A stretch of 64,000 nucleotides of DNA from Cruorifilaria tuberocauda (GCA_013365365.1 JABVXU010000026.1:62001-126000), one strand, 5' to 3'; positions 1 through 15,214 are shown, counted from the stretch's first letter. Numbers and translations are program-made. Notes: generated from the sequence alone by a model not told the origin.

Positions 1-225
1 TAATAAATCTAAATACAGAAACACTAAAAAACAATAAGTTATAGGCACTCGAAAAACGTGTAAAAGAGATACTACAAAGAAGTCATTTCAATATTTTTTA
101 AAATCATGAGACTTTCGGATCTTCCAAGAAGCATTATAATGAAACATTTCACAGAATTCGTGCTTAATAAAATCGGAACAAATTCTACAAAAACGCAAAA
201 ATCAAATTTGAGAATATAATTTTAC

Positions 226-2313
<2,088 letters not shown>

Positions 2314-3554
2314 CTAAATTTAAGAAAAAAAAATTATGAACAGGACTATAAATATGAAAATAGAAGAAAAAAGAAATTGATTAAGCTTATTAACCATTTC
2401 ATTATAAAGAATTCAATGGCTAAATAGAAGAAAGATATGAAGAGCTACACTAATATCGTCACCAGTATGCTATACTAAAAATTAAATTAGACGCTAAGCT
2501 AAGAATCAGATATATCCTTTCTACTTTTTCATCATCCGATTCTTTCTAATGCATATCACTTTATTGATGCACGATATGTACTAAAAGATTTTTGAAAATT
2601 TTCTTAAAATTATTTCCTCTAACTTTTCATCTCCTAACACTCCAACCACAAACTTATAATTTCGTGTGTAGTGAAAAATCATGAAACACAGACATTACCT
2701 TAATCTCTTGTTTTTTTCTTATGCAGCCGTGAAGCGGAGCTATGTAAGTTTTGGGACATAAAGATAAAATTCTTGAAAACGTCCGATGTATAGATGAAAT
2801 TGTCTCCACGAGCAATGTGTCTACTGGTAATTCTGCAAAAGCTTTACCAGTGAATAAATGCAACTAATATATATCTCATATATATATATATATATAGCTC
2901 AATGTATAAATAAATGCAACAAACATGCAATAAGTGCATTACTCAATCCTTGTTAACTTATAGGCAATTCTAAAATATACGCTGCATTTATAAAATTATA
3001 AGAACTTTATATAAATTATGCATATTTACATGTGAGTGCTACTATTCAAAAAAAGTCCGGAAAATTCACCGAGAATGCAAACCAATCCCCTGAAGTAAAA
3101 GATACAATCAAAAAAGATCTTTTATTGCGAAAATAAAATGTTAAAGAATGCGAAAGTAAAGAAAATTAAATTGCACAAAAACGGAAACAACAGTCGTAAA
3201 ATCAATGCATTGTCAGAGGTCTGAAATTTAAAAAAATTCTAAGTTCAAGTTCCAAAATTTTGAAAATAACCGTTTCTGATAAAGGCATTTAAGAAAATGA
3301 CATATATACATATCAGAGATGGTAAGCCAGACTTGGTTTGGTATTAAGCAACCAAGACTAGATTGGTAACAAGACAGATCTCAGGTAAAATAACATCGCA
3401 TAAAAAATGTCGAGAACTTGAATAACTTTAATAATTTTTATGAAAAATATTTTGAAGTTATTTCAGCTATTGATTTATCGCTTCATTTTCTCAGTTTTTG
3501 TCTAAAAAAGAGCAGGATAACTAAATGTCGAAGTATGCCAACGATAAAAAATTA
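2314..3554. other. Spacer between daf-25 and prmt-7
   Basis: About 1.2 kb between two minus-strand genes. It holds a TA microsatellite (about 2878-2896) and an open block at 2654-2863 on the minus strand that ends at a good donor (AAG|GTAATG) and would join in phase to the first prmt-7 exon. No independent gene is recognised. The same-strand order is compatible with a loose operon, but the spacing is long. Confidence 0.5.
2878..2896. repeat. (TA)n microsatellite
   Basis: An uninterrupted TA dinucleotide run upstream of prmt-7. Confidence 0.8.
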
Positions 3555-6488
3555 TCATGCAAATTTAATATCAGCTAATGCAGCAGCAACTTTTTCAACG
3601 TGCACATCTTCTGATTGACCATCTTGTATGGTTCCGCTGTTCGATACGCTTCCAACATTTTCCACGATTTTTTTCGACACCGCATTATCCCCCAAAAAAC
3701 ATCGCCGCTCCTCACCCTGTTTTTCTTTGTCAATCTTCTTGCAAAACACCTTGTGATTACACCAATCCATTTTTTGGCAGTTCGGATGACAATAATATAT
3801 GTTCTGAAACACATTAAAGTAATACCCTTCTTTTATTTTCAATTAATTTAAGTAGATTTTAAAATATAAAAACCCTCAAAAAGTCCACTCTAAGCATGTA
3901 GAAGTGGATAATTTAATATTTTGTTCAATATCACCAATCAAAGATTAAAAGTGATAAAATACGGATTTAAGAAAGAAATTACCTTACAGCACCGCTTGGT
4001 GGAAGTAACAGAACCACAAGTTGCACAAAAATGAGACGTTTCTACCATTCGTTGTCCCAAAAAGATTGACGTTATTACATAAAATGCGTCAGGCAAGTTA
4101 CCCTAAACAATAATTTTATCAATGAAATGCTTTTAAATCTGGATATCAAAACATGAAGTTTAAATCACGGAATTTTACATTGTTATTAACTTACAAACTC
4201 AACAGCTGCAAGATTTTTGATAAGTGCCTGGAAAAGCAAGCAATGATGATATGGAAAGGCTTGAACAGCATTTCTCAAATAGCGTTCCAAATGTGGTCGT
4301 ATTCGATAATTCTGTTCCATTTTCAGCAATTGTTTCACATAATTTTTGATTATTGCTGATGTTTTATGTCTTTCCTTTTCCAAAACCGTTTCTACAGATT
4401 TACACGTATCTCGTACGGTATATAAAATTAACCATAACTTCATTGACATAAGCTGGAATTGAAAAGAAAAAAAAACAAAATGCATACATGAAACAAAATA
4501 CCAAACATGTAAACTGATAAATGATCTCCTTTTGCTTCAGGTAATTCTGAATGATCACTTTACTCAAGAGAAAATTTTGGAAGGTCGGTTACGAAATTCG
4601 AATTACGAATACCTCATTAGATTCTTTGCATCGTAATTGTCTCTCAAAAATCCTATCCAAAACATAGCAAAACTTTTGACGATGCTGCCATATTACTTGA
4701 CAGTGATCACGCAAGAAAAGCATAATCTGAATGAGTAATTTCTTAACGGTAAAGCATTTATATGGAACAGACATGAAAAGTGTTGTCCAGAAATCGTCAG
4801 TAATTATCTCTCAAATTTGCAGAAAAATTACCAATAACGATTATGAAATATTACGGAGAAAATAAATTATGACTGACACTAATTATCTTTCTAAAAGAAA
4901 TCAGCTTTTTAAAAATAACTAAGTGAAAATGTTTTTCATCAAGTTACTTACCCAAACAGGATGTATTATATGAATTTTAGTCAAGTCATGCAATGCATGT
5001 GAAAATTCCTTCGAATAAATTTTATCACTATCATTCCCTTTTGGATGCAGTAACTTCTCGATTTCATCCAGTGCCACATAGTTGTTGATAATACTAACGC
5101 ACTCATGTTGCCCTATAAAATATGAGTCGAAACAGTCCAACGCCTTTCGAAATAATATTTCTTTCAACAAAGAATGAATTTAGAATCAAGCAAAAAAAAT
5201 AATATATTGAAAAATTACAAAAATGTTTTATTTAATTACTAAAAAATAATTGACGGAATTTCAAAATATTTGAAGATCAAAAATTAAAAAATGTATAAAT
5301 GCCTGAATTTTTACAAACCAATTCTAATAAAACAGTATGTTTGCTTGCCTCTGCCGCGAAAAGTTTTGGTTAGTCAAAAATTTTTCGAAAAATCCGTTCA
5401 AATTTCCTTAGTGAGAATTAAGCCACATGTATAGGAAATAAAAAACAAACAAACCGACCAACAAAAGCTGCCATTTCTGCAGCTGTTTTGCCAATTGCAT
5501 TAGTCGAATAAACATATGCACCATAATCTAATAACAACTGACATATTTCTGTAAAAAGACATCTCATAATATCCTAAGTAATCTGTAATTAACAAATTAG
5601 AAAAGCGAAACTAGGACGAAAAAAAAACCTTGATGTCCAGCGATTGCTGCAAACATAAGAGATTTATAACCAGAGTCATGAGCACTGTTATTTGGATCAA
5701 CACCATTTGCTAATAAAAACCGAACTACATCTTTAAGACCTGACCAACTTGCTTGATCCAAAAGTGACATACCAGTCTGGAACAATATGTAGGTTATCGT
5801 TTCGAAATATAAAGCTGAAAATAAAATGCAATATTTTCAAATAATTCGTAATGAAAGTGTACAATACACCATTCTAATTTGCACAAAATCTTAACATGGT
5901 AAAGACATTCAGGCTCCCACTAATAGTCATTTTTATAGTTCGAAAATATAATCATTTATTTTCATACATATTAAATATTTCCATGCTCTATAAACGGAGA
6001 AAATCACTGACAACTAAGTTCGAAGATTGAGCAAACCTTGTCAGTACAATTAAGCGGAACACGTGTACTCTTCATAATCTGCAACACTTCTTTCTCATTT
6101 CCTAAATGGAAAGGAAAATTTCAAATTCCAATTCTTCATTAAAACTTCGATTTAATAAACCTAATTTATTACTTTAATAGAACAGTTAACATAATTCCGA
6201 TACTCATGTCACATGATGATTAAATTACGAGTCGATCTTTCTGGGAGGCTAACAATATAAGCTACCTGAAGTTTACGCTGAGAGTTCATTATTTAAATCT
6301 TCAAGAACAACCAGTGAGCATTTAGGTTTCATGTTCTATATTGAACTCGCAAACAAAACAAATGAAACAAGTAATAGTATATTACGATAATTTGGAACAT
6401 TACTTTCTTTGATCAGATCAAATATTCTTTCAACATCTTCATCCGGGTCATACTTCAAAATTGCTGTTGGTGCTTCTGAGTTATTCAT
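3555..6488 (-). CDS. daf-25: DAF-25/ANKMY2 orthologue: ankyrin-repeat and MYND-finger cilia protein
   Basis: Exons: 6488-6404, 6101-6037, 5776-5629, 5548-5459, 5112-4952, 4807-4613, 4546-4502, 4452-4195, 4102-3983, 3803-3555. All phases close: 471 aa, against about 441 for human ANKMY2. The start MNNSEAPTAILKYDPDED follows a splice-like acceptor (ttttag). Ankyrin repeats occupy about residues 35-150 (SLLDQASWSGLKDVV, GYKSLMFAAIAGHQ, GKTAAEMAAFVGQHEC). A helical middle region contains FPYHHCLLFQALI, matching the ANKMY2 FPYC segment. A MYND zinc finger lies near residues 375-411 (CATCGS, CC, YYCHPNCQ, HKVFC). In C. elegans DAF-25 is needed to bring guanylyl cyclases to sensory cilia; vertebrate ANKMY2 does the same for adenylyl cyclases. 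A candidate X-box lies upstream at 7016-7029. The acceptor of exon 6 (gagag at 4808-4812) is weak but the only one in phase. Confidence 0.93.
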
Positions 6489-7015
6489 TCTAAAATAATT
6501 CAATGAAAAGGAAGCTTAACATTTCAAAACCTACTTCCAGAATCATAATTTTTTAGAGCAATGAAATTAGAATATTAAGCCTAAAAATTTTTTGATCTTC
6601 TATGCATAAAGTTAGGAAATCATAGGATTTCTCTCAGCATACATATGAATCGACAATAATCTTACAGGAAATTTTATATGACACGATAGCAAAAATAATT
6701 GGTCAGTATTCTTCAACTGTAATTTTTTCATTAAAAATAGTAGTGTTCACAATTTTCGGAAAAATGGTAATCCAATTTCACAATCTCTCCTACTCCTTTA
6801 TGATATAATATTTCTAAAATCTAAAACAGTACTCGGAAATTTGAAAGCAATATGAGTAGCTACTATTCAGAAATATCATTTTATCCTTCAAGAAATACAA
6901 TGAACTAAACAAATTTATAAAAAAATATTTATGTAACAATATCAATCAATCAAGAATGGTTGGTTTGTCATACTACCCAAAAAGCATGACAATTATAAAA
7001 TGAAGAAGAGTTGTT

Positions 7016-7029
7016 GTTGCTAAGGTAAC
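7016..7029 (+). promoter_or_regulatory. Candidate X-box (RFX/DAF-19 site) upstream of daf-25
   Basis: The 14-mer GTTGCTAAGGTAAC matches the general RFX consensus RYYNYYWWRRNRAC at every position, with half-sites GTTGCT and GGTAAC around AA. It lies about 530 bp upstream of the daf-25 start codon, on the correct side. DAF-19 drives ciliary genes through such sites in nematodes. Distances are usually shorter in C. elegans, so the assignment is an inference. Confidence 0.55.
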
Positions 7030-10026
7030 GATGAGCAATCAATTTCTACTACTGCCGCTTTCTTTAGACTGTTGAATGCAGAAAACTTTCCGTGTCTTAG
7101 TCTCATTTAATCAATCAATATGTTGCCTTATCTTGGAATTACCATGAGATTTGATATGCAATAAAATTAATCTAAATGCAATTTAATCTTAAATTTTCGT
7201 ATATTTTCGCTTATTTTATGCGTGAAATAATCTTGTACACTTTGAAATGATTGGAATTCAGAGTAAATTTTATTTAAGTTTATTTCTTCTTATTATCACC
7301 TCCACTAAATTTAAAATACTTGTAATCTTTCATATCAACGAAGAATTATATTATTATATCTGCTTCTTTTTGATATAAAAGTGCAACGAAGATGAAAGAA
7401 TTCCATCTAAAAAAAAAGTAAAACAAGTTTCTAACAGAGTATCTTACCAATTACACGGTGGCTTCGTTCATTTATAAATTATCGAGGAAATAATAAGAAG
7501 CATATAGACTTGAAAAAACGAATACATATAAGCCTGATTGTTCTTGTCGCACAATTGACCATCCAGATACAACATTTCCAATATATTATAGTTATTCTTC
7601 ATTCTTCCTTTAAATTCATTTTTCCTATCCAATACTCTGTAAATACTCCAGAACGGTATAATGAATGTAATAAATTCTCTAAATATAAAGAAAAAATACA
7701 ACAAAGAAGTGATAAGTGCTATAATCTATAGCGAAAAGGAAAAAAATAAAGTGGTAAAGCATAGTTAAACTATAAATGTTTGTACTTATTTGATCAGCTA
7801 TTGCTCTGTTTAAAAAAACAAAAAAAAATTGATTAATAGCTCAGCAGTAAAACGGTGCACTGAAAGACTCTATGCAACGACTTTATATATATATATATAA
7901 AAGATTGTATTACACAGCTAAAATCTTCCTGTACCATAATTTTTCTACCCGTGTATATCACTACAAATAAGGATGAACAATTAGTAACTGCTATTCTTCA
8001 TAAGTTTCGAATAAGAAAACAAACAGAACGATATATAGCATTTAAAAATTACATAATCTACTAACTTAAAAAATAGATGCCACATTAAAGTGTCTTACTT
8101 TAAATCAGTGAAATTTAGAAACGAATTACAGTTCTTAAGCTATCAATATATCTTTAAGCGACAAAGAAGCCACATTACTTTAAGGACTCAGTTATACCGT
8201 TAAAACATTGATGATGCAATTTAATCGGAAAAACAAATTTTTTAAAACATACTTTTATAAGAAGAATGAATGCCCTGATGAATGACAAGATGATCATTTG
8301 TCATCTCTTTACGTCATTTTCTGTTTATTTAACTGGCAATAATTTTACAACATTCACATAAAAAGACTTGCTTTGAGAAGACGTTAACTGTATTATCTTG
8401 AAACAATTGTGGTTATATTAAAGCAATTCGGGTAGCTATCTAGTTACGAACAATTTAATGGACAATGAGTTTAAATACAAAAATGTATTTAATAGAAAGT
8501 TACAGCTGATTTCGTCCAATAAAAACCTCCAGATGGAACAATTAATCCATTCCATGCGTACAAAATGTCACGAGTAACTAATTAGAATTCTGAAATTTAA
8601 TAAATGAAATAAAATCTCAGTGAGAAACAGTAAAATTCTGCCGTATTTAGAGAACTTTTTGATTTATAAGGAATAAATAACTTGTAAATAATAAATTTCA
8701 ATCATAACGTTTCTAATGTCATTAATAAATATAATGACCCTTATGATAAGATCTCTTAGTGGTGTACCACGCTTTAACATAACTTCGTAACATATGACAC
8801 TAGCAGATGTAAGGAATCATTGTAGTAGACATATGTCATGGTGACAGTGAGATATTGAACGCATGAGTGGTTGTTTCTGTAAGGCTCTTCTACTATTACG
8901 GTGTCTCTCTTCTGGCAATCTCATCTGATGAGATGAGGTAATTCGGAAAATGGAATACTGAAACTAAGCTGAATAAAAATAAAAAGAATCCCGAGTTATT
9001 TCCCCGGAAAGACCCGTCATCTCCACACAGTTTTTTCACTGCAAAAAATCTAAGCTATCCATGCTTATAGTTCTCTTGTAGTCTACAAGTTCTTCGACAA
9101 ATTTGGAAAGTGATTTTCAGAATTACTATCCGTAAAGTTGTTTGCATTAGAAATAAAATACGGTGAATAACTGAAAGTAATTTTATATTTGGAGTGTGAA
9201 ATAATTAGGAAATAGTTGTTACGAGATCTGTTCTTATCCTTTTGTTTCATATCATGTCTTGACCCCAACAGATCTATAACCACTCTACAGTTCCAAAAAA
9301 ATGTATTCTTCCTGATGTTTAGAAATTTCTGAGGAAAACTTGGAAGGAAATTTATGTTACTATATATTTCTGAGTTTGGAAATTGTAAGACTAGCAATTA
9401 GAAATGTTTGATTTCTTTCCAATAATATACACAACCATAATGCTTACAATACTTTACTTCCCTAAAAATATTTTTGGTACTCATTATCTGATGTACAAAA
9501 TACGCGTCTCATTCATCTGGTCTAATGTCATATATGCCTTCATTTCAAATTAAATTTTGCAAATTCCAGAAAAATGATTGATTCAAATAATGAAGAAAGT
9601 CATCTCCATTCTATCGTTGATTAATATTAGATTGTTTTTTCCATCCATTCCTTATTTTTAATTCCAACAACAACTGAAACAAATATCAGCTCTCTTTCTA
9701 TCCAATAATGATACTTGAGCCAATTAAAAAGCTCATCATTGTTAATTAAAAGTGCTCTGAACTCGAAATAAAGTAGTGACAAAACTGTTCGTTGGCATTT
9801 CAAATAAGAACGAAGCCTTGAATCCAGACGTATACCATTAAAATGATAAGTTTCCCATTAAACATTGATAAATTGAGCGATATGCGCAATGCTTGACAAA
9901 TAGAAACAAAATATTGATGTAGAAATTTCATTTTTCTTCATCAGTTATAAAAGAAGTCATTATAACATAGTTTCATACTGAAGTTTCATGCTTTTAGAAA
10001 AAAAGACTTCCATATAATAAACAAAT

Positions 10027-10044
10027 AGAGAGAGAGAGAGAGAG
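10027..10044. repeat. (GA)n microsatellite
   Basis: A GA dinucleotide run just beyond the 3' end of the CCDC12 gene. Confidence 0.8.
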
Positions 10045-10171
10045 TTGCAAAGACAAACAGATGGGATTAATATTTTTCATAGAAACTTCCACAAATTGGG
10101 AAAGTTAAAACTAACATCAAGAAACAGCATTAATCTATACTTCAGTGAACATCGAATCAAGTACACAATCA

Positions 10172-11193
10172 TCAATCATCGGGTTGCAATTCGCTGTAGG
10201 CACCTGAATTGACGGCATCAGCTAATTCCGTTTTACCAGCTCTCAGACGTTCACGAATCAATTGGGCCATCGCACGCTCCGTTCGTCTTTCCAATCTTTC
10301 CAACTTTTCCACAATATCTCGTTTTAAGTCCCAATCAATCTATTAACAAAACATTGCTAATCACAGCGGAAAATTTACTGTACGCACAAAATGGTTCACA
10401 TATTTATAAACATTATGCAATTCAGATTATAATCTTATCCCTTAATTTTATATGAATTTACTAGTAGTTTTACTATTTGCTAGTAGTTCATATGAATTTA
10501 CTAGTACTATGTTTTCAAAACAATTTACATGCCTCGTTTGACAAAAAAAGAATAAAAAGTAGGAAAAAGAAAAGAAATTAAGTAAGCGAACCTTTCGCGG
10601 TGCCAGTGTTGTGATATCAATTTGTTCCACAGCTTTAGTGTCTTGGGTGTCTGCTAACTGATCAGCAATCTCTTTCTCGACAGCAAATAAATCCACATCA
10701 TCACGTTTATTACCCAAATCATTTTGTGGCTCATAACTTCGAAATGTAAGCCTCATCGACTTACTTGATGATCCAGATTCTGCTTCATCATCTAAACCTT
10801 CCCAAGATAAATTAACATAGTTCAATTAATCCAGCATCAGAATTCTTTATCTAGCTTCAGTTCCCTTATGGTCCTCATAATAATACATATTTTTCTGCAG
10901 CTATATTCCCAGCGCCTAATGCTTGATTGAATTCTATGTATATTTATTTTATAAAATGAAGTGAAGACGTGAATAATCTACAACAGGAAATTATCTTCAC
11001 ATTGTACATCTTCAACGGTGTAAAAAGCAGAAAACTTACGCTCCTGTTGCATTCGTTCACGCATTTCCTTCAGTCGACGTTTCCTCTCGTTCGCTTCTTC
11101 TTCTAAGCTAATACTTGTTTCAGCAATATCGATTACTTGCTCTTCAACAATTTCATTCTTCATTTTTAATCCTTCACCAGTTCCAAGTGTCAT
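10172..11193 (-). CDS. CCDC12: CCDC12/Cwf18-type pre-mRNA splicing factor
   Basis: Exons 11193-11040, 10791-10592, 10339-10172 give 173 aa (human about 166). The order of recognisable pieces follows CCDC12: a charged N-terminal helix (EEEANERKRRLKEMRERMQ), an RSYEPQN block, VEKEIADQL, then ITTLAPRK joined to IDWDLKRDIVEKLERLERR and TERAMAQLIRERL. The family is part of the spliceosome-associated Cwf18/NineTeen-related set in the nucleus. The start ATG sits one base after a strong acceptor (aaatcatttcag). The gene lies 445 bp downstream of mrpl-22 on the same strand, so it is probably the second cistron of an operon processed by trans-splicing. Confidence 0.93.
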
Positions 11194-11638
11194 TCTGAAA
11201 TGATTTACAACTATTCATTTTCCTTTCAAGCCTCTCAAGATTGTCCAACACTATAAACTAGCATCTTATCTTTACTAAATAAACAACAGCAAATATTCCT
11301 TAATGAAAACGAATAGATAAAAACAGAGTCGGCAAGAATATCCCATTTTAATATCATCCATTTTTTTGTCTATTATTATGAGAAGTGAGAGATATAAAGT
11401 TGGTACAAACTTTGAATTTTTACAACGACAAATTCTCAAAAATTTTATTAAATTAGAAAAAATCAAACAGCATATAGTTTCCATCAGATAAACAGTTACT
11501 TTAATAACAAAACATTCTCAGCCAATGTTCTTTCGGTTATGATTTAGTTAGTTTAGACTACTAACAAACCAAGAGAAAGAGTATTAGAAATGATTCTCTC
11601 CCAAATAAAACATCACAAAAAAGCATAGACTGAAATCA
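11194..11638 (-). other. Probable intercistronic region, mrpl-22 to CCDC12
   Basis: 445 bp between the stop codon of mrpl-22 and the start of CCDC12. It ends in a consensus trans-splice acceptor (aaatcatttcag) directly before the downstream ATG. I see no coding exon in it. The length and arrangement suit a nematode operon. Confidence 0.5.
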
Positions 11639-13714
11639 CTAAATACTATATTCAATAGAACGTTCCCTCAAATATTTGTAATAATCCTTCATTTTATCCC
11701 AACCATTCTTCGGTTCCCATCTGTTTTTCATTGGTGGTCCATCACCTTCCTCAAGTCTGCAAATATTATTTAAAAAAGTTAATACTTTCAATTTATGAAG
11801 ATGAATACTATATATTGACGTTAATATTTATTTCAACAAAATGAAACTACTACTGTACTATATGCTGTAGCTTTTTCAAACACATAAGATAATTGCAATT
11901 TTTTTTTGTTTTACAACACCATAAAATCTAGTAAAGCCTAGAAAAAGGAAAACAGAAATTTATATAGCACTAAATAAATAATGTAAAATACAGATTGCAA
12001 ACACTCTGCGCAACAAATGATAAGATCTACAAAATGCTACAATCGATTATGGTAGAGGAGTGATAACGAATGATAAATTGTAGCATAACAAAAATACTAA
12101 AGGTGTTAGGTGTTAGTAATTGGTAAAAAATGGACAAAGATGTGGCAAAATTCTTCATCCTAATCCTTAAATAAACCTATTTTACGATTTGTTTCTTAAA
12201 GCCATTTGAAAATAATATGAAGACGAACCTTACGAAAATATTAATGTACCGGTATCTCGTGATCGTAATACGTTCACGAGCATGACGTCTATAACCTTTA
12301 ACGATTTGACATTGAATTGGGAATGCTTCCGCGACATGCATATCCGACGGAAATTCAACGTGAAGCTCTGTAGATGCTTTCTTTTTTGCATCAATAAGAA
12401 CTTGTCTTAAAATCATACAAGCCTGAAGCAAAGAAAGTTAAGTGAATGCGATTCAGGAACTTCAATTTTATCGAAGTTACTAAAACCTTATAACGGAGAC
12501 ATTTTATTAATGATTAAACTTAATAAATAATATGATATTGAATTTAGAATAAATAATATGATACTTCACAATATGCATATTCGATTCAATGTGATTCTGC
12601 AGATGCTTTTTTTTGCGTCAATAAGAGCATTTTTTATATGAATTCATATAAGGCGTAATCATTTTCGATCTTCACAATGAGCAAATAGGGTTGAAAATTG
12701 CACAGAAATTTGGAAGAAATTTTGAAACCTTTTTACGTTGTAGTCTCAGCTGTTCTACTGCTTCGTCAACATTCAAACGCCAAATCAACTCACAAGCCAT
12801 GAACATTCTTTTAGGACTACAATGGATTGATTCACGACAGAAATAAACTTGTCGCAAAAGTGGCAAACCAGTCTCAGGATTGACATAATTTGGTGGCCAA
12901 ACAACCTGAAAAAACAGTCTCTTTTAATATTGCAGTGGTTTTTGAGCAGTTTAGTAAATTTATATTCTTTATATTAAATGCTCATATACTTAATATATCG
13001 ATCGATTTTGATGCACAATCTAAGAAGTTCAAGAAATATGATCAAAGAGGTAAATAGAAAGTATAAATAAATAGAAGTCTATAAATCATACGAGATTTTC
13101 CGGAAACTAATATAACACTTTTCAAAATTTATAGAATATTAAACATAAGTCAGGAATTGCAGAACGAATGGATTCTTGCGGTAACAGATTTTGGCGAAAA
13201 TATATAACTAAGATAACTTGAAACCTTGTTATAGTAATTCCATTTTTCCGGAGTTAATACACTTTGACCAATCATGGGATGTGCTTCACCCTCTACACCA
13301 TCATGTCGTTTCTCCAAATCCCACTCAGGTGCATAATATAACTTTGGGCGTACCTTAATAGTGATTGTTTGAGAATAGATTGCTTTAGGTAACTATTTAA
13401 ATTTTCGGAAATTTGCTGTAATGATTTAAATCTCAATAGACTGAAGAAATTATTTAAGAAATCTTCCTCATGTTTCCTTCAAAAAACTTAAATCCTTCTT
13501 AATTATATATGAAAAATTCTCTCACTTGTTCATCACATTGGAGTTTTGGTTGTCGAAGTTTTATTCGCCGCTCCCAAGCTTCTTCAACAGTAACATCGGT
13601 ACTAGGATATAATGTACCGTGACATCTTCGTGAAATTTGTGGTGACGAAATTGGTAGAAAAGAAAATGCTCCTGATGGCGCTTTTAGACATAAAAACCCC
13701 AACCGCCTCAGCAT
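11639..13714 (-). CDS. mrpl-22: Mitochondrial large-subunit ribosomal protein L22 (uL22m)
   Basis: Exons 13714-13526, 13353-13225, 12905-12729, 12422-12229, 11756-11639; 268 aa with all phases closed. The N-terminus (MLRRLGFLCLKAPSGAF) is basic and hydrophobic like a mitochondrial presequence. The core aligns with uL22m: YFCRESIHCSPKRMFMACEL, AVEQLRLQRKK, ILRQVLIDAKK, LHVEFPSDMHVAEAF and YRRHARERITITRYRY, corresponding to the ribosomal exit-tunnel protein fold. The C-terminus ends DYYKYLRERSIEYSI, like the KEYIQQLRSRTI tail of human MRPL22. It is the upstream cistron relative to CCDC12. Intron 3 carries a decayed copy of exon 4 (see findings). Confidence 0.9.
12534..12640 (-). pseudogene. Decayed partial copy of mrpl-22 exon 4 in the preceding intron
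   Basis: On the plus strand, ATGCATATTCGATTC, AGATGC, a T-run and GCGTCAATAAGAGC run parallel to exon 4 (about 12310-12405: ATGCATATCCGACGG, AGATGC, TTTTTTGCATCAATAAGAAC), with small gaps and substitutions. The upstream part (ATATTGAATTTAGAAT against ACATTGAATTGGGAAT) also aligns. It looks like an old tandem exon duplication. The ends are approximate. Confidence 0.6.
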
Positions 13715-15214
13715 CTTCTATTGAGACTGAATGCTTTGCCTTTTTTAGCAATCATTCGATAATTCCTAAATCTGAAATTAATCCAAATATATGAAATAAT
13801 TTAATTTACCGCAAACCTATAAATTAAGAATTAAACAATTACCTCAGCAAATCAATCACAGTAAATCACCTCTTTAAGTTTCGACAATTTATATTACTGA
13901 ATGATAATTGAATGCCAGCAACATTTTTGCTCGTCTTCGATTTTACTTAATTTCAGTTTCGAAATATTACCAAAATTTTTTCTTTTCCATTCATTCGCAT
14001 GTTGAAATAAAAATCATAAAAATATGGGAAAATGAAAACTATTAGATTTATTAACAATATGATGAACCCAAACAACCGAAATGAAGAAAGAAATTTTTTG
14101 TGGCAACAATGTATGCTATTAGCATAAAGTAATTTATTAATAGCATTCAAAATTATTGTTTCGTAATTTAGGATATATTTCGGTTAACAAAACCTTTATT
14201 TTCTTTGCTACATTCTCGAAAAAATGATAATAATTCATGTAATATATAAACCTTTTTATTACACTTTAATTAATCAAACATGTTCTTACTTCGAAGTTCT
14301 TTTATTAATTACCATATATGCAAACTAAACAATACTTATAATCGAAATTTGAGAGTATTTTTTCCATAATTTCAAGCATCAAATTGTATTAAATAATCCC
14401 TATACAGCTTATTTATTTATCAAATATATTATGCTTAAGCTTACAAATTTAAAATATCGGTGCCTGGACTTAATCTGGATAAATTTATGCTGCTTAACAT
14501 CCTTAGTTGAATGTTTCATCCACTATTGTGTATAGTAAACTAAGTGAAATAAAAAGGCACGTTACAAAATGCTGGGATGTAAATGGCATTAAAACATTTC
14601 AAGCATTTCAAACAATTTCATTTTTCATTGGAGTAACGCTATTGGTAGTAACTGTATCTATATATAAGATGAAATATGTTGCTTTGACAATTAAGTTGTT
14701 CTGACAAAAAACCATTCACCAGGTAACACATAAATCAATGCTAAATTGCCCATATATAATGAACTAAGGCAATATAACTATAACTATAACTGAATAATAA
14801 AATTACATAACTCGGATTGAAATGATATAAGCATAAAAGTTTTTTTATAAAGCTTTAAAATCAATCCCCCATCTTCTATCATTAACTATTTAATATTAAT
14901 AATGGGAGTAAAAAGAAAACTAAAACGAATTTTCAAAATGGCACTGATAAATAAGACAGTCAACATGGACGTAAGGCGAAATAAAACAAGACGAATTTCT
15001 GTACAATCTCACTCCGAACGATAAATATCATAACGATACAGCAAGTAAAATTTAATTTTAGGAAAGATTAAATATATGATATCATGCCTAGCAATCATAC
15101 TTGCATAAAGCTCAAAAGATATTTTTTTAGTTTGAGATAAAGTTCAAAAAAGATTGAAGTGAAAAATATGACAAACTGGAAAAAACTGTTCCCAACGGAA
15201 AGCTAAATATTCAT
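13715..15214. other. Spacer between the sphingomyelinase gene and mrpl-22
   Basis: 1.5 kb of AT-rich DNA containing the 3' flank of the sphingomyelinase gene and the upstream region of mrpl-22. A plus-strand open frame at 14507-14704 would give about 65 residues with one hydrophobic segment (FFIGVTLLVVTVSIY). It has no proper start or known relative, so it is listed only as a possibility. Confidence 0.4.

Larger units (their letters stand above)
6489..10171. other. Gene-free 3.7-kb spacer
   Basis: Contains the X-box candidate (7016-7029), a TA run (7884-7899), a palindrome CTCATCTGATGAG (about 8924-8936) and a GA microsatellite (10027-10044). Open frames here are short, low in complexity and unlike known proteins, so no gene is called. 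Confidence 0.5.

Noticed and set aside
9083..9397. 104-codon minus-strand open frame
   Set aside because: Asn/Ser/Phe-rich, no domain, no splice or start context, and in AT-rich spacer DNA.
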